A DNA stretch of 64,000 bases from Acanthamoeba lenticulata (Eukaryota; Discosea; Longamoebia; Acanthamoebidae): assembly GCA_002179805.1 (NCBI GenBank), contig NAVB01000156.1:1-64000 (forward strand), in the 5' to 3' direction. The translations under genes and the position numbers were made by a program. The notes below the pieces were generated by a model, which saw nothing but the letters and a program-made list of their open reading frames with translations, did no database searches and was not told the origin of the DNA. This document shows, in pieces, positions 1-11,922 of this stretch (positions are counted from its first letter, which is position 1; every line of letters begins with the position of its first letter).

Positions 1-83
1 TATATTTGTTGATTTGTTTCCTCTGTTTCTCCTTTCTTTCTTGATTGCCTCCTGCTTCTTGATTGTTCTGCTGATTGGAGAAC

Positions 84-2177
84 ATGGCGACTGCTGGCAA
101 ATGTGCCTCGGAGGTGCGGCAAAGTAGCGGAGGACGAGGACGTGAAATGTATGCTCACTCGGAGTGAATGCTTAACAGGGTTGCGGGAAGCCCGCTAACA
201 TGAGGTGCCCCACCTGCATCAAGCTCGGGCTACCTGCAATCTACTTTTGTGGTAAGGAGTGTTTCACGAAGGCGTGGCCCACCCACAAGCTACTTCACAC
301 TCTCCTCACCTCGAGTGGACCCTGTACGACCTTTCCTTCCAGCCTAAGTTATTGCAGTTTACCCCCAAACTGTACGTTGCATCAGCACTCATGTCGTATA
401 TTGGCCTTGCTCCCACGCGCCAGCCACCAACATTTCCTTCTCCTCTTCCTCGTCTTCGGTTGACGGTAGGAAACCTTGCCTCAATACTCTGCCTCGAGCT
501 GCTGCGTCTCTCTCAACTTTTTCTTCATTTTTTTATTATTATTATTGTGCCGGTATTGCAGAGCGCTTTGCTGGCTACCAGTTCACCGGCCGGCTGCGGC
601 CCGGCGTGGTGTCGCCCACGCGAACCGTGCCCAGCCACATCCCGAGACCGGACTACGCCGACACGGGTCTCTCCGCCTTCTGTTTTATGTCCGGTCTGTT
701 CTCTCCACTCACGCCAAGCCATCGTGGTTGGATCCCCCTTTGCACCTACATAGGCGTGCCCGAGTCGGAGAATCAGTTCAAGCGCGGCAGCATGGCCATC
801 GAGATTCACACGCCTGAGCAGATCGCCCTCATCCGTGAGGCTTGCCAGGTGCACACCCGGCCTATATGTTTTATTTATTTTATGACACTGACCTGGGGGT
901 GGTACGATTAGATCGCGCGTGAGGCGCTCGACCTGGCCGGCACCATGGTCAAGCCAGGCGTCACCACCGACGAGATCGACGCCGCCGTCCACGACTACAT
1001 CGTCTCCAAGAACGCCTACCCATCGCCGCTCAACTACCGCAATTTCCCCAAATCCTGCTGCACGTACTGTTGCCCCGCCATCAGTGTCTCTGAATCGTCG
1101 TGATTATCTCCGAGTCGTTGCGTTGACACCCCTGGTGATGTGGACGCCACCTAACGCACCACAGCTCCGTCAACGAGGCGGTCTGCCATGCGATTCCCGA
1201 CAGCCGGCCGCTCGAGAACGGCGACATCTGCAACGTCGACGTCTCAGTCTACTACAAGGTGCGGCCTCAGTGCTCTGCCGCCGCCGCAGCATTGCGCAGG
1301 AAGATGCACATATGCGTATGCCACGATGCTGACTTGAATCAACGCGGCTGGGTTCATGCAGGGCTACCACGGTGACGTGAATGACACCTTCTTTGTGGGT
1401 GAAGTTGCGCCCGAGGTCCAGAAGTTGGTGCAGGTCACCTACGAGTCCCTCGAGGAGGCCATCAAGCTCGGTTGGCCCACATCACCTCTCTTGCTTGATC
1501 AAGCAAGTGCTGATTTGATGGCCTCGTTTCTCTTTCTCTCTCTTCTCTCTGTGTTCAACGTGCAGTCAAGCCGGGTCGCCTTTACCGGGACCTGGGTCAG
1601 GCGATCTCCAAGCACGTGAGCAAGTACGGCTTCTCGGTGGTGCGAACGTACTGCGGACACGGCATCGGCGCTCTCTTCCACACGGCGCCCAACGTGCCTC
1701 ACTACGCCAGTACGCCACACTGCTTGCTTTGCCTGCCTGTACCGGTGGCCTGTCGTGCTCACGCCCCCTTGTGTCGTCTGCCAATGCAGAGAATAAGGCC
1801 GTGGGCGTCATGAGGCCCGGACATGTGTTTACGATCGAGCCCATGATCAATATGGTACGTTCTAGACTGAGTCTGGCGACCATGACCGCGGCTCATCTTT
1901 TTCTCTTCTATCTATCTTTAACAGGGTGACTTCAAGGACACGACGTGGCCCGACGAATGGACCAGCGTCACGCGGGACGGCAAGCCCTCGGCGCAGTTTG
2001 AGCACACCATGGTCGTCACTGAGACCGGCGTGGAGGTTCGTCCTTGTTGCTACTCGTTCCGCTTGCGATGAACCATTTCTTGTCTCCCGCGTGAAACCCT
2101 CATGCGTGGCTGTGCTCCTCCACCAGGTGCTGACTGCCCGGACCGCCAAGTCTTACCCCTACCCCTGGCTCAAGTAG
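84..2177 (+). CDS. METAP1: Methionine aminopeptidase 1 (M24A), multi-exon
   Basis: Cytosolic enzyme that removes the initiator methionine from nascent proteins. Exon 1 (84-113) joins at 179 and together they encode an N-terminal zinc finger with the type-1 arrangement of paired Cys and a C-x3-C-x8-H-like end ([13 protein letters not shown], then FCGKECF and THK). Later exons carry the whole pita-bread domain: [15 protein letters not shown], the metal ligands in DVSVY and [11 protein letters not shown], the [17 protein letters not shown] histidine segment, TIEPM and QFEHT, ending ...YPYPWLK at 2177. Start 84 is chosen because it restores the first Cys of the finger. About eight introns; donors are often GTACG. 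The link between the zinc finger (to about 320) and the exon starting near 562 ([13 protein letters not shown]) is poorly conserved and I could not fix its exons. Convergent with the next gene, 146 bases between stops. Confidence 0.93.
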
Positions 2178-2323
2178 ATGACATAGGGGGGTTTATGTTC
2201 CTGTTTCTGTCGACCAAAAAGCTCGCACTAAACAAAGATTATGATGGAGAAGAAGAATCTAATCAAAACAAGCATCTTGCTTTATTTACACGAGTAGAGG
2301 GATAAAGGCGAACAGAATTTGTT

Positions 2324-5300
2324 TCAAGATCTGCTGTTCCAGGCGAGAGCGTTGCGGCTCCGCGAGGCCACCACGTAGAGGAGGGCGAAGAAGAAGGCGA
2401 TCGACTGCATGAGCCAGCCCACCGCGTGCATGCCCTGCACGGCCAGGCCAGCGCCGGGCAGGCGCTGCACGGCCGCCTCGCCGATGGACATGGCCCTCGC
2501 TGTCAACGAAGACGACGTGTAGGATGAAGAAGTCTCCTGCTTCGTGCTTGTGGCCGTGACGGGCTTTCGCTTGCGCAGCTTGGGAGCCTCCTTCGTTTCC
2601 TTCGTCTTTTCCTGTTCGCTGGCCGGCTTGAGCTTCGACTCCTGCTTGCCGAGGGCCTCCTGGCGCAGCTCGAGCTCGATCGCCAGGCGGTTGTGGAACT
2701 CCTCCTTCTGGGCCAAGCTCTCCTCGCGCTGCTTGAGCTCGGCCAGCGCGCGTTCGTGGGTCTTGCCCGTGCTGCGCAGCTGGTCCATGCGAGCCTGGAA
2801 GACCTTGGCGCGCTTCTCCTCGTCACGCAGCTTGGCCTCAGCCTCGCGGGCCCGCTCCTCGGCCACACGCTGGCGCTCGCGCAGGCTCTGGGTCTCCTGG
2901 GCCAGGCGTTCGAACTCGTGGAGGCGCTCGCGGAGCTGCTTGATCTCGCCCTTGAGCTGCTCGAAGCCGCCGAGCTTCTTCTGGGTCGCGGCTCGGTCGG
3001 CCTCCAGGCGGGCCAGCTGGCCACGAGCCTGGCCGAGCTCGGCCTCACTGGTCTGCAGGCGGCGCTGGAGCTCCTCAGTGGCCTGGCGCAGGCGCCCAGC
3101 CTCGTGCGCCCGCTCGCTCTCGTGGCGCTTGTGAAGAACGGCAAGCTCGTCGCGCGCGGCCTCGAGGTCCTGCTCGCGCTTGCGTACGTCGACCTTGAGG
3201 AGGTTGATCTCGGCCTCCATCTTGACCAGCACTTGCTGCTTCTCCTGCACGTCGAGGTCGAGGTCGGCGTGGGCCTGCAGCTCGCGGTTGTAGGCCTCGT
3301 TGAGGTCCAGCACGCGCTGCACCAGGCCCGTGTGGGCCTGCTGGAGCTCGGCCTCGGACGCAGTCTTGGCGCGCAGCTCGTGCTCGACCTGGACCAGCTT
3401 CCGGCGGGCCTCGTACGCCTGATCGCGTGCGCGCGACGCCTCCTCCTCGCGGTGCCTGAGCTCGGCGGCCAGCGTCTCGCGCTTGCGGGTCTGGCTTGTC
3501 AGCCTGCGCTCGATCGACCGGCGGTCGTCCTCGCGGGCGCGGGCCTCCTGGCGCAGCGTGTCGCGCTCCCGGCGGATGGTGTCGAGCTCCTGCTCGCTAC
3601 TCTGGATGGCGGCCTTGAGCCGCTCGCCCTCGCGCATGACGTTCACCAACAGGCCCTTGACCTGGCTCAGCTCGTTTCTGTGCGCCTTGGCGCTAGCGGC
3701 CAGGTCGGCCTCGAGCTTGGCGCGCTGCTGCTCGAGCTCCTCCTTGGCCCGGCGCTCGGTGTCGAGAGCCATTCGAGCCGACTCGCGCTCGAGCAGCGCC
3801 GCGTTGAGCTTGATCTCCATGCCCTTCTCCTTTTCCTTCAGCTCCTGCTCGAGGTCGCGCTGGGCCACGCTCTGAGCCAGCTCGCGCTCGCTGGCCTCCA
3901 CGCGGGCCTCGGCCTCGGCCAAGCGCCGCTTGTTGTCCTTGGCCTCTTGCTCGAGTCGGCGCATCTCCTGCTCGCTACGCTCGCGCCTCTGGGTCTCCTC
4001 CTCGAGAAGCTGACGCACGCGCAGGCTCTCGGCTTCGACCTCCTTGACCTGGGCCCAGCGGCTCGTGATCTCCTCCTTCATCTTTGCCAGCACGGCCTCG
4101 GACTTGTCCCGGCCGGTCTGGCGCTCGGCTTCGGCCTTCTCGGCGGCTTCGACCGCGCTGCGCAGGGAAGCCACCTCAGCTTCCATCTCGGTGCAGCGCG
4201 TCTTGGCGGCATCGAGCTCGGCCCGGGCGCGGTCCACGGCTTGGCTCACCTGGGCCTTGAGGCGGGCCTCGCCCTCCTCCTGCTGCTTGGCCAGGAGCTG
4301 GCGCCACTCGTTATCCTTGGCTTCGGCCAGTTCGCGCTCGCGCTCGGCCATCCGCTGGCGCAGCCCGTCAAGCTCGTCTTGCTTAGCCTTGAGTTCCTTC
4401 TCGTGCGCGGCCAGCGCCTTCGCCGCTTGCCTGGCCTCGTTCTTGCTGGACTCGATGCTGCGCTTGACTTCGTCCGCCTTGGCCTCGGCCTCTTGCGTGT
4501 CACGCTTCATCCGGTCGAGCTCGGCCTCCATCTCGCCCAGCAGGCGGTCCCGCTGGCGCACCTCTTCGGCCGACTGCTCGGCCTGCCGACTGGCCTGCTC
4601 GGCCGACTTGGTCTTCCTGCGCTCGAGCTTCTGCGTGAGCTCGGCGTACTTGGCCATCGACTCTTCGACACGCTGCCTCATCGCCTCACGCACGCGCTCG
4701 CTCTCCTTCATCTCGGCTTCGAGTTCGCCGGCCCGGGCCTTGGCCTGAGTCAGCTGGGCCTCGCGCTCGGCCAGGTCGGCCTCGAGGGCCTGCAGGCGCT
4801 GCTCCTTCTCGAGCCGCGCGTCGCGCTCGCGGTCCATCTCGGTGCCCAGCCGGGCGACCTCAAGCATGAGCTCGTTGATGCGGGTCTCGCCGGCGCGCTC
4901 CTTCTCCATGAGCTCGCTCTCGCGGCGTGTGTTCTCGGCCTCGAGCTGGGCGCGCAGCTCGGCTGCCTCGCGGGCCTTGGCGTGCTCCTCGTGGAGGGTC
5001 TCCTCGGCCTTGGCCCGCAGGGCATCGCGCTCCTGGGCCAGCCGGGCCAGCTCGTCCTTGAGCTGGGCCTGTTCGTCGAGTCGTTGCTGGGCCTCGCGCT
5101 GGGCGGCCTCCAGGCTCGTCCGCGCGTCGGCAGCCTCGCGACGCAGGTCGTCGAGCTCCTTCTGCAGCTGCTCGACTTCGCGCTTCCTCTCCTGCTGGGC
5201 TTCGTTCCGCATCTGCTCCATCTTCTGTGTGGCCCCGCGGAGCTCGTCGGCGCGGGCCTTGGCCTCGGACTCAGCCTTTTCCAGGCGAGCGTTGACGTCC

Positions 5301-6253
5301 CGGAGTGCGGCGGCGCTATCGCGCTGTTGGTCGTCGAGCGCCTTGCGAGCCTCGACGATGGCCTGTTTGCGGCCTGCCACTTCCTTCTGGAGGCGCTCAA
5401 GCTCAGCCTCGCGCTGATTCAAAGTCTTGGTCAAGCGCGCGATTTCCTCGTTGGACGCGTGCTCGGCCTTGGACTGGACATCGCGCAGCTGTTGCTTGAG
5501 CTCGTCCAGGGTCTTCTTGAGGCCGGCCCGCTCCTTGGCCATGGCCTGTCTCTCGTCCCGGAGCGTCTTCAGCTCGTCGGTGCGCTTGGCCAGCTGCTCG
5601 TTGAGCGAGGCGATCGTCGACTCGCGCTCAGAAATGACCTTCTGCAGCTTGTCCTCGGCGGCGGTCCACTGCTGGCGCAGTTGCTCCACCTCGCCGTTCT
5701 TGTTCTGCAGCTCGCGGTCGCGTCGCTCGATCTCTTGTCGCATGGTCGAGGTGGCTTCCTCGTGTTCCCGGTTGAGGCGCTCGAGCTCGGCCTGGGCTTG
5801 CTCCATGTTCCTGCTCAGGTCCTGCTCGCGCACGGCGCTCTGCTTCATGACCTCGAGCAAGGCCTGTTGCTTGCGTTCGACTTCGTGCAGTTGTGCCTGG
5901 TGTCGGCGGGCCTCCTCTTGAGCGCGCTGCCTCTCGGACTCGAGCTGCACGTGCTCCGACATGGCGCGCTTGCGGTCAGCCTGTGCGCGGCTCTCGAGCT
6001 GCTGCACTTGCTCGTCCTTCCGACGCAGGGCCTCCTGCTGCGCGGCAAGCGTCTGAGAGAGCTCCTGCAGGCGTCTGTCCTTCTCCTTCTCTGCGGGCAT
6101 CTTGGGTATTTTGTCTACATGCATGTGCAAGTATCATCAGCTACATGCAAAGGACATGAACTTGTCTACATGATGATGCAACGTACCGAGAGCTTTACCG
6201 GTGAAGCTCCTCTGTTTGCGCGGAGAGTCGAGTCTTGCTTTGGGATCGGCCAT
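2324..6253 (-). CDS. Large tail-anchored coiled-coil protein (golgin/giantin-like)
   Basis: About 1,285 residues, nearly all one exon. The start ATG lies at 6253 in a short first exon (6187-6253, MADPKARLDSPRKQRSF...) joined across a 72-base intron with GTACGT donor to 6114; the phase matches and the upstream in-frame ATG pair MHMHV would be intronic. Residues from about 30 to 1,180 are unbroken heptad sequence rich in E, Q, R, L and A with few prolines. The tail is basic and Ser/Thr-rich, followed by a single hydrophobic segment (QSIAFFFALLYVVA) about 13 residues before the stop. That topology is a tail anchor, as in giantin, golgin-84 or other tethers, so a cytosolic rod attached to an endomembrane is inferred. 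Sequence alone does not say which membrane; low-complexity coils give unreliable homology. Confidence 0.8.
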
Positions 6254-6802
6254 GATTGTGTGTTGTTATGTTGTTGTTGTTGCTGAGGGGTTGTTTGTTT
6301 GCGTGTGAAACGTTCTCTATCAATCAGGCAAGAGTGCGTAATGGTGTGGGGGCAGTTCTGGAACTGCTGGTCTTTTTGAACCCTCATCATTCGGCTGACG
6401 AGAGCAGCGAAGCGATGCAGCAGAAACTCAAGTGAAGGAGCGTCTGGCCATCACCCCGAATCCCAACGAAAAGACGGCCAAAAAGAAAAATCTGTAATAA
6501 AATCTGGACTTGCTCGTTTCCCACATTAAAAAAAAAAGACTTTGCTCTTGGCTGGCTGGGTCACTGGCTTGGGTCTGCTGGTTAGTCCCAACCCGCTGGT
6601 CGCGCCGCTCCAGAAGAAGCGCCGAGAGGTTGTCGCGCGAGCAAGTCGGCTGCAATCAGAGAAACGCGTGCGAAGAGTCGGGTCTCACGGCCAGAAAGGA
6701 AAAAATGGGAGGAAACGCGCGGTAACAACAAAATAAACGCAGCGAGCGCGTGTTTTTCAGTAGCGCATCTCGACCCGTTTCACAGGCTTGGCATCATCTC
6801 GG
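6254..6802. promoter_or_regulatory. Divergent intergenic region
   Basis: 549 bases between the divergent starts of the coiled-coil gene (-) and the FAS1 gene (+), so it must hold both promoters and 5' leaders. It contains a ten-base A run near 6527-6536 and TTG repeats near 6262-6282. No convincing TATA box, initiator or coding exon was seen; short frames here look like chance. Confidence 0.5.
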
Positions 6803-9800
6803 ATGAACGCTCTTGTTTCCTTCCTTCTTCTGGCCCTCGTAGTAGGCGCCGTTTCGGCTCAAACGACTGTTCTTCAGGTCTTGGCCCAAGAGCCTGAGTA
6901 TTCCCAGGTGTACGCGACGATTGAGGGGAAGCCGATTGCGACCCTGCTCAACGAGAGCAGCGCCAACCTCACTTTCCTTGCTCCTGTCAATCAGCCCACA
7001 GCTCTTAACCTTACCAACGCCCAGCTCAGCTACCATACCCTCAACGGCAGCTACATTCCCACTGCTCCCACGCTCAGGGATGGTCAGCTTCTGGTCACTT
7101 CCCTTGTTCTTAGCTCACTTGCTAATGGCAACCAGCGCATTAAGGTGAGCGTTGATGCCAACAACACTGGTACGCAATCTTTGCACAAAGATGAGATGCG
7201 ACCAAATTTTGTTGTTGGAAGATGATATCGCTTATCTGTCGACTGTTCATCCAAAACAGTCTTCCTGGGTCCCAACAAGGCCCAATTCAACACCACTGGG
7301 CTCGTTGGGTCAAATGGTATCGTCCACGGCGTCGACACGCCAATTGCTGCTCCCTCTGATCTTGGTGCCCTGGCCCAATCGGTTCGTTCATCTTGCGTTT
7401 AGCGCAGTTTTTTTTTAATTATTTTTTTTTTATTATTCATGTCCTCTTGCCTTTGTTTATGATGCTCAGGTGCCGACGCTTTCCAAGCTGGTGGGTATTC
7501 TCAACGTAGCTGGCATACAGTTGGCCAACCTCACTGCCGTCACTGCTTTCGCCCCTTCCGATGACGCGTTCACCCAGCTTCAGACCAGCCCCAGCACGTC
7601 TCTTGTTTACAAGTACCTTATTTCTTCGGATGGCCTCGCCGATCTGAGGAACATCCTCACGTACCACGTCGCCACGCAAGTTGTCTACTCCGACATGCTC
7701 CAGCCAGGCTTCCAGAGCCTTCCCTCGGCCAACGGGCAGAGCCTCAACGTCACCGTCAACGGCACCTCTGTCACTGTTGACAACGCCAACGTCGTCAGCG
7801 TTGATAACTTGGCCAGCAACGGCGTGGCCCACATCATCGATCGGGTTCGAACAGGCGCCACCCACCCATGGTCACCAGAAAGGCCTAGATTCTGTTTAAA
7901 TACTCTTCTAGTGCTTACGTTTGTGTCTTGTTCCCTCCTTGCCTACCAGGTTCTTCTTCCTGGCAACTTTGAGTTCAACGTCCGTAAGGCCCTTATTGGT
8001 CTCAACCGCAGCAAGTTTGTTGAGTACGTCAGTCTCTCTTCTCTCTTTTATCTTTATCTCTGATGTGTTAGCGACTGACCCGAGGCCTTCATCCCCATAC
8101 GCGCTTGTGACGTCTTTATTCCAGGGCTCTGGTGAACGCCACCCTGGCCGGCTACTTGAACAGCAGTGAGTCGTACTACTTCTTCGCTCCTCCTGACAGC
8201 GTCTTCGAGGGCAAGCAGGTCCCCGTCAACGTTCTTAAGTACCACATTGCCGCTCGCAGCGGCGCCACCCTGCCCGTACGGCCCTCCTCGCATTCGTGGC
8301 GCAACGACCGTTTTGATGCTTCCAGCGGCGAACGCATTGAGTCTTGTTATCGCTCTGACGTCGTGTATAATATTAATGCAGGTTCTCCTGGCCTCTGAGC
8401 TTGAGCTCAACGCGTCCAACAACGCTCGTCAGCCGCTTAAGGTTGTGGTGTCTGCTACCAACAACGTCACCACTGTCAATGGCGTTGTTCTCTCCGCCCC
8501 CGTGGTTATCGGCAACTCAGTGATCTACACCATCGCTACTGCCTTTGCCCCGCCCAGCAAGAGCATCGTTCAGACTGCCGTCGATGGCGACTTCTCTAAG
8601 CTCGTCACCGCTGTTACGTTTGCCGGTATCAATTTCTTTCTCATGCCTGCTGAGGCGCTAACCAATTGGACTTTGAGAGTTTCTGACCCACCATGTGCGA
8701 ATGCAGGTGTGGCTGGCGTGCTCCAGGACACCACCGTCTTCGCGCCCACCAACGAGGCCTTCTCGGGCCCGGTTGCCGACTACCTGCTCCTCAACACCAC
8801 CGAGTCCAACACGTACCTGCCTCCTCCCTGCACGCGCGATATGTTCTGGGCAGGCACAAAAGAGATGGGAACTAATCTGCTTCGCTGTAGTGATCTCATC
8901 AAGGTGCTCCGGTATCACGTTGCTGGTGGTAACAACGTCTACTACAACGGCGGCAGCCCTCAGCTTCCCGCTACTGTCTCGACCCTCAACGGCGATGTCT
9001 CCGTGACTTTCGTATGCATAACGCTTTCTTGTCTCGTGAGAGCAGCCCTTTGTTTTGATGGTTCTTGTGGCTGATCGACCTTTGTCTGAACTGTCTAGCC
9101 CAACGGCACGGTGGTCCTCAACGGCAAGACCGAGGTGGTCGCGGCCAACATCCTCGCCTCCAACGGTGTGATCCACGCTATCGACAGCGTCCTCATCCCT
9201 AGCAATTTTGTCCTCAACAACGACAAGCTCGTTCAGGGCTTCCGCGCCACTGACTTCCTCAGCCGTCTCGTATGACTTTCGACTCTCCTCCTGTTAATAT
9301 ATTTATTTGTTTACTAATTTTTCGTGGCTTAACAGAGCCAGGCCAACTTGACCACAAACGTGCTCACTACCGGCACTTTCACCATCTTTGCCTTCACCGA
9401 CACTGCCTACGACCGAGTACGATTGAAATTGGCCCGCTGGGCAACACTCGCCGCCTTCATCACAACTCACTTCCACCCGTGTGCGTGTGCGTCTCGTATT
9501 GACAGGCCCCGAAGGAGCTGACCAGCAACCCGTCGAGGTGGCCCACCGTGATCAAGACCCACATCTTCAACGGCACCATCGCCTCGCTCGTCGCGTATGC
9601 TTCCTTCGCTTTCCTTGCGGATAGAAAAGGAGGATGAAGACAAGAGAGAGGTCTGATACTTACATGTCGTCTTATTGGGGACGACTTTAGGGGCAACAAC
9701 TACACGATGCTGTCGGGTGAGGTCCTCGAGGTGATCTCCGCCACGTCGGTTCAGGTCAGGGGCGCCGAGAGCGCCGGCAAGCCCACCGTCGTGGGCGGCC

Positions 9801-10077
9801 CCGTCGCCACTTCCAACGGCGTGGTCTACCTCATCGATGGCATTCTCTCCGTCAAGTCTGAGAGTTCTGAGTGCGTCTTACTTTCAACTTTGTCCTCTTC
9901 ATTCATGCTATTAATCAAATCTTTTTCTGTAGCTCTGGCCTGTCAGACACGGCCATCGGCTTCATCGTGATCGGTTGCATCATCGGCGTGCTCCTCATCA
10001 TCGGCGCGGCCGGCGGTGGCTACTGGTATTACAGGCGCCGTGCTGGCTACGAGCAGATCGGCGACAACGCCTTCTAA
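6803..10077 (+). CDS. Membrane protein with five FAS1 (fasciclin) domains
   Basis: Begins with a signal peptide (MNALVSFLLLALVVGAVSA) directly before the first FAS1 domain. Five tandem FAS1-like domains follow; the recurring H2-type box is visible as YHTLNG, ILTYHVAT, VLKYHIAA, VLRYHVAG and KTHIFNG, each followed after 60-90 residues by a G(V/I)(V/I)(H/Y)xID type end (NGIVHGVD, NGVAHIID, NGVIHAID, NGVVYLID). Many N-x-S/T sites fit an extracellular ectodomain. The last exon encodes one membrane helix (IGFIVIGCIIGVLLIIG) and a short cytosolic tail, so it is a type I surface protein; adhesion is the family role, inferred here. At least ten introns; examples are 7171-7246 and one with a GTTCG donor after 7380. 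The ATG at 6803 is preferred because the frame upstream of it has only a TTG. Confidence 0.9.
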
Positions 10078-10306
10078 GCAAGCCCTCCTCTCGCGCGAGA
10101 GCAACGACAACTCTCTCTCTCTCTCTCTTCCCTTTCCCAACCCACGCCGGTTTCCGGTCTTTTTACACAAGACAAGTTCGTCTTCTTGTAGAACAAACAT
10201 AATACACCCGCTTCACCTTCCACTGTTATGTTATGTTCCCTCTGGCCCAGAATGAATAGGCAAACAACAAATCCAACAAGTCGCCGTTTTGTTGCGCGTA
10301 GAGGAC

Positions 10307-11778
10307 ATGTCGGAAGAGGGTCGCGTGCGGGTCGTTGTAGTGGGCTATGGCTTTGCGGGACGACGCTTTCATGCTCCCCTGATCGCCGCAACTGCCGGTT
10401 TGTGCCTCTATGGCGTAGTCGCTCGAGGTGAGCAAGCTCAACAAGATGCGCAACGGTAATTGTTTAATCCATGCATTTGGCTTTCAAGTTGACAATCTCA
10501 CGCAAGATCTCTGCAGGGAACATCCTTCGGTTCGTGCCCTGTAATCACAGTCCTTAGTTCAGGTGGTGAACCAACTCCTTCGTCATCCAGGTGAAGGTGT
10601 TTGGGAGCTTCGAGGAGGCTCTCGCGGACGACGCAGTCGAGCTGGTGGTGTTGGCCACCCCGACAGCACACCATCCACGCATGGCGATCGCCGCCCTCAA
10701 CGCCCACAAACACGTCGTCACCGACAAGCGTATGCGCGCCTCACCATCCTACATGTGGAGGAAGTAGAAGAAGCTTGTTCTTGTTGTTAACGCGAGCGGA
10801 CGTACAGCGATGGCCCTCTCGTTGGCCGACTGCGACGCGATGATCGAAGCCGCGCGGGAGAACCAACGCTTCCTGAGCGTCTTCCACAACCGCCGGTGGG
10901 ACGGCGACTTCCTCACCGCGCGCAAGCTCGTGCGCGACGGCACGCTCGGCCCAGTGCGCTGGATCGAGCTCGCTTACCAAGTCGTACATACGCGCCTCTC
11001 GGCCCTTTGTTGAGCGCCCGCAGCCGCCTGTTGGACGCTCGCCTGACATGCGCACTGTTCACAGCACGCCAAGAGCTCGCGCGAGTGGAAGGCCGCGCCG
11101 CCTGAGGAGGGCGGCGGCCGGTACTGGGACCTGGGCCCGCACATGGTCGACCAGTTGCTGCTCTTGTTCGAGGGCCGGAAGGTGACCAGCGTCTACGCGC
11201 GCATCCACTTTGATGAGGCCCCGCAGTCGCCGACCGACACCCACGCGCTGCTCGTCGTTGGCTTTGACGGTTCGTCGACTGACCGCTTTGCCTGTCCTTC
11301 CTTCAAGCAAGTGGCTCATCATGAGGAGCACCTTTCATGTTCTTCCTCTTTGCCCGCCTGAGCAGACGGCAGTACAGGTCTGTGCGACATGTCGTCGGCC
11401 CCAACCATCCAGAAGCCGCGCTACTTGGTGGTCGGCCGGGACGCCACCTTTGTCAAGCACGGCAACGACCCTCAGGAACAGGCTCTCGTGAAGACGGGCG
11501 TCGTGAGCGAGGAGGGCCTTCTCGAGGACGCGAGCCAGTTCGGGCACCTCAAGCGCGCAGGCAGCCAGAAGGAGGAGGAGGTGACCGTCCCCTCCGAGCC
11601 TGGGCGGTGGAAGAGCTACTATGAAGACGTCGCAACGCGCATTCGGACGCCACGCGCGCGGCAGGAGGCGGACGACGGCCTGGGCGTCACCGCCGAGCAG
11701 GTCCGACGCCAGATCGCCATCCTCGAGGCCGGGCTCAAGTCTGCGCGTAGCGGCAGCTTGGTGTCTCTTCTCGTCTGA
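10307..11778 (+). CDS. Gfo/Idh/MocA family NAD(P)-dependent oxidoreductase
   Basis: Exon 1 gives the Rossmann strand and nucleotide loop (VRVVVVGYGFAGRRFHAP). After two introns the read continues EHPSVKVFGSFEEAL, then ELVVLATPTAHHP and HKHVVTDKPMALSLADCD, which is this family's EKP-type motif with D in place of E. The C-terminal half has FHNRRWDGDF, RWIELAYQ and GRYWDLGPHMVDQLL, the substrate-domain signature. The closest pattern is the soluble dehydrogenase subgroup related to E. coli YdgJ/YhhX; the substrate cannot be told. About six introns; exon 2 is followed by a GTTCGT donor, and using the GTAATC ten bases later would bring a stop into frame. A CT-repeat (10113-10128) lies just upstream. 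Stop at 11776-11778. Confidence 0.88.
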
Positions 11779-11922
11779 CCAGTGAATTCGCTGCACATAA
11801 AACGGAGCTGTTCGTCGAGGCTTTTCGGGGTTTTTTTCGGAGCAAAAAGACCTTCGTCTATTTCGTTTCCACTACACAACTCTATTTCGTTGCTCTGCCC
11901 GAGACTCTCGAGACAGCATAGC

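Noticed and set aside
2693..6286. A 1,197-codon open frame antisense to the coiled-coil gene
   Set aside because: It is Leu/Ala/Gly-rich, as expected when GAG/CAG/GCC codons are read backwards; the opposite strand gives a proper coil, start exon and tail anchor.
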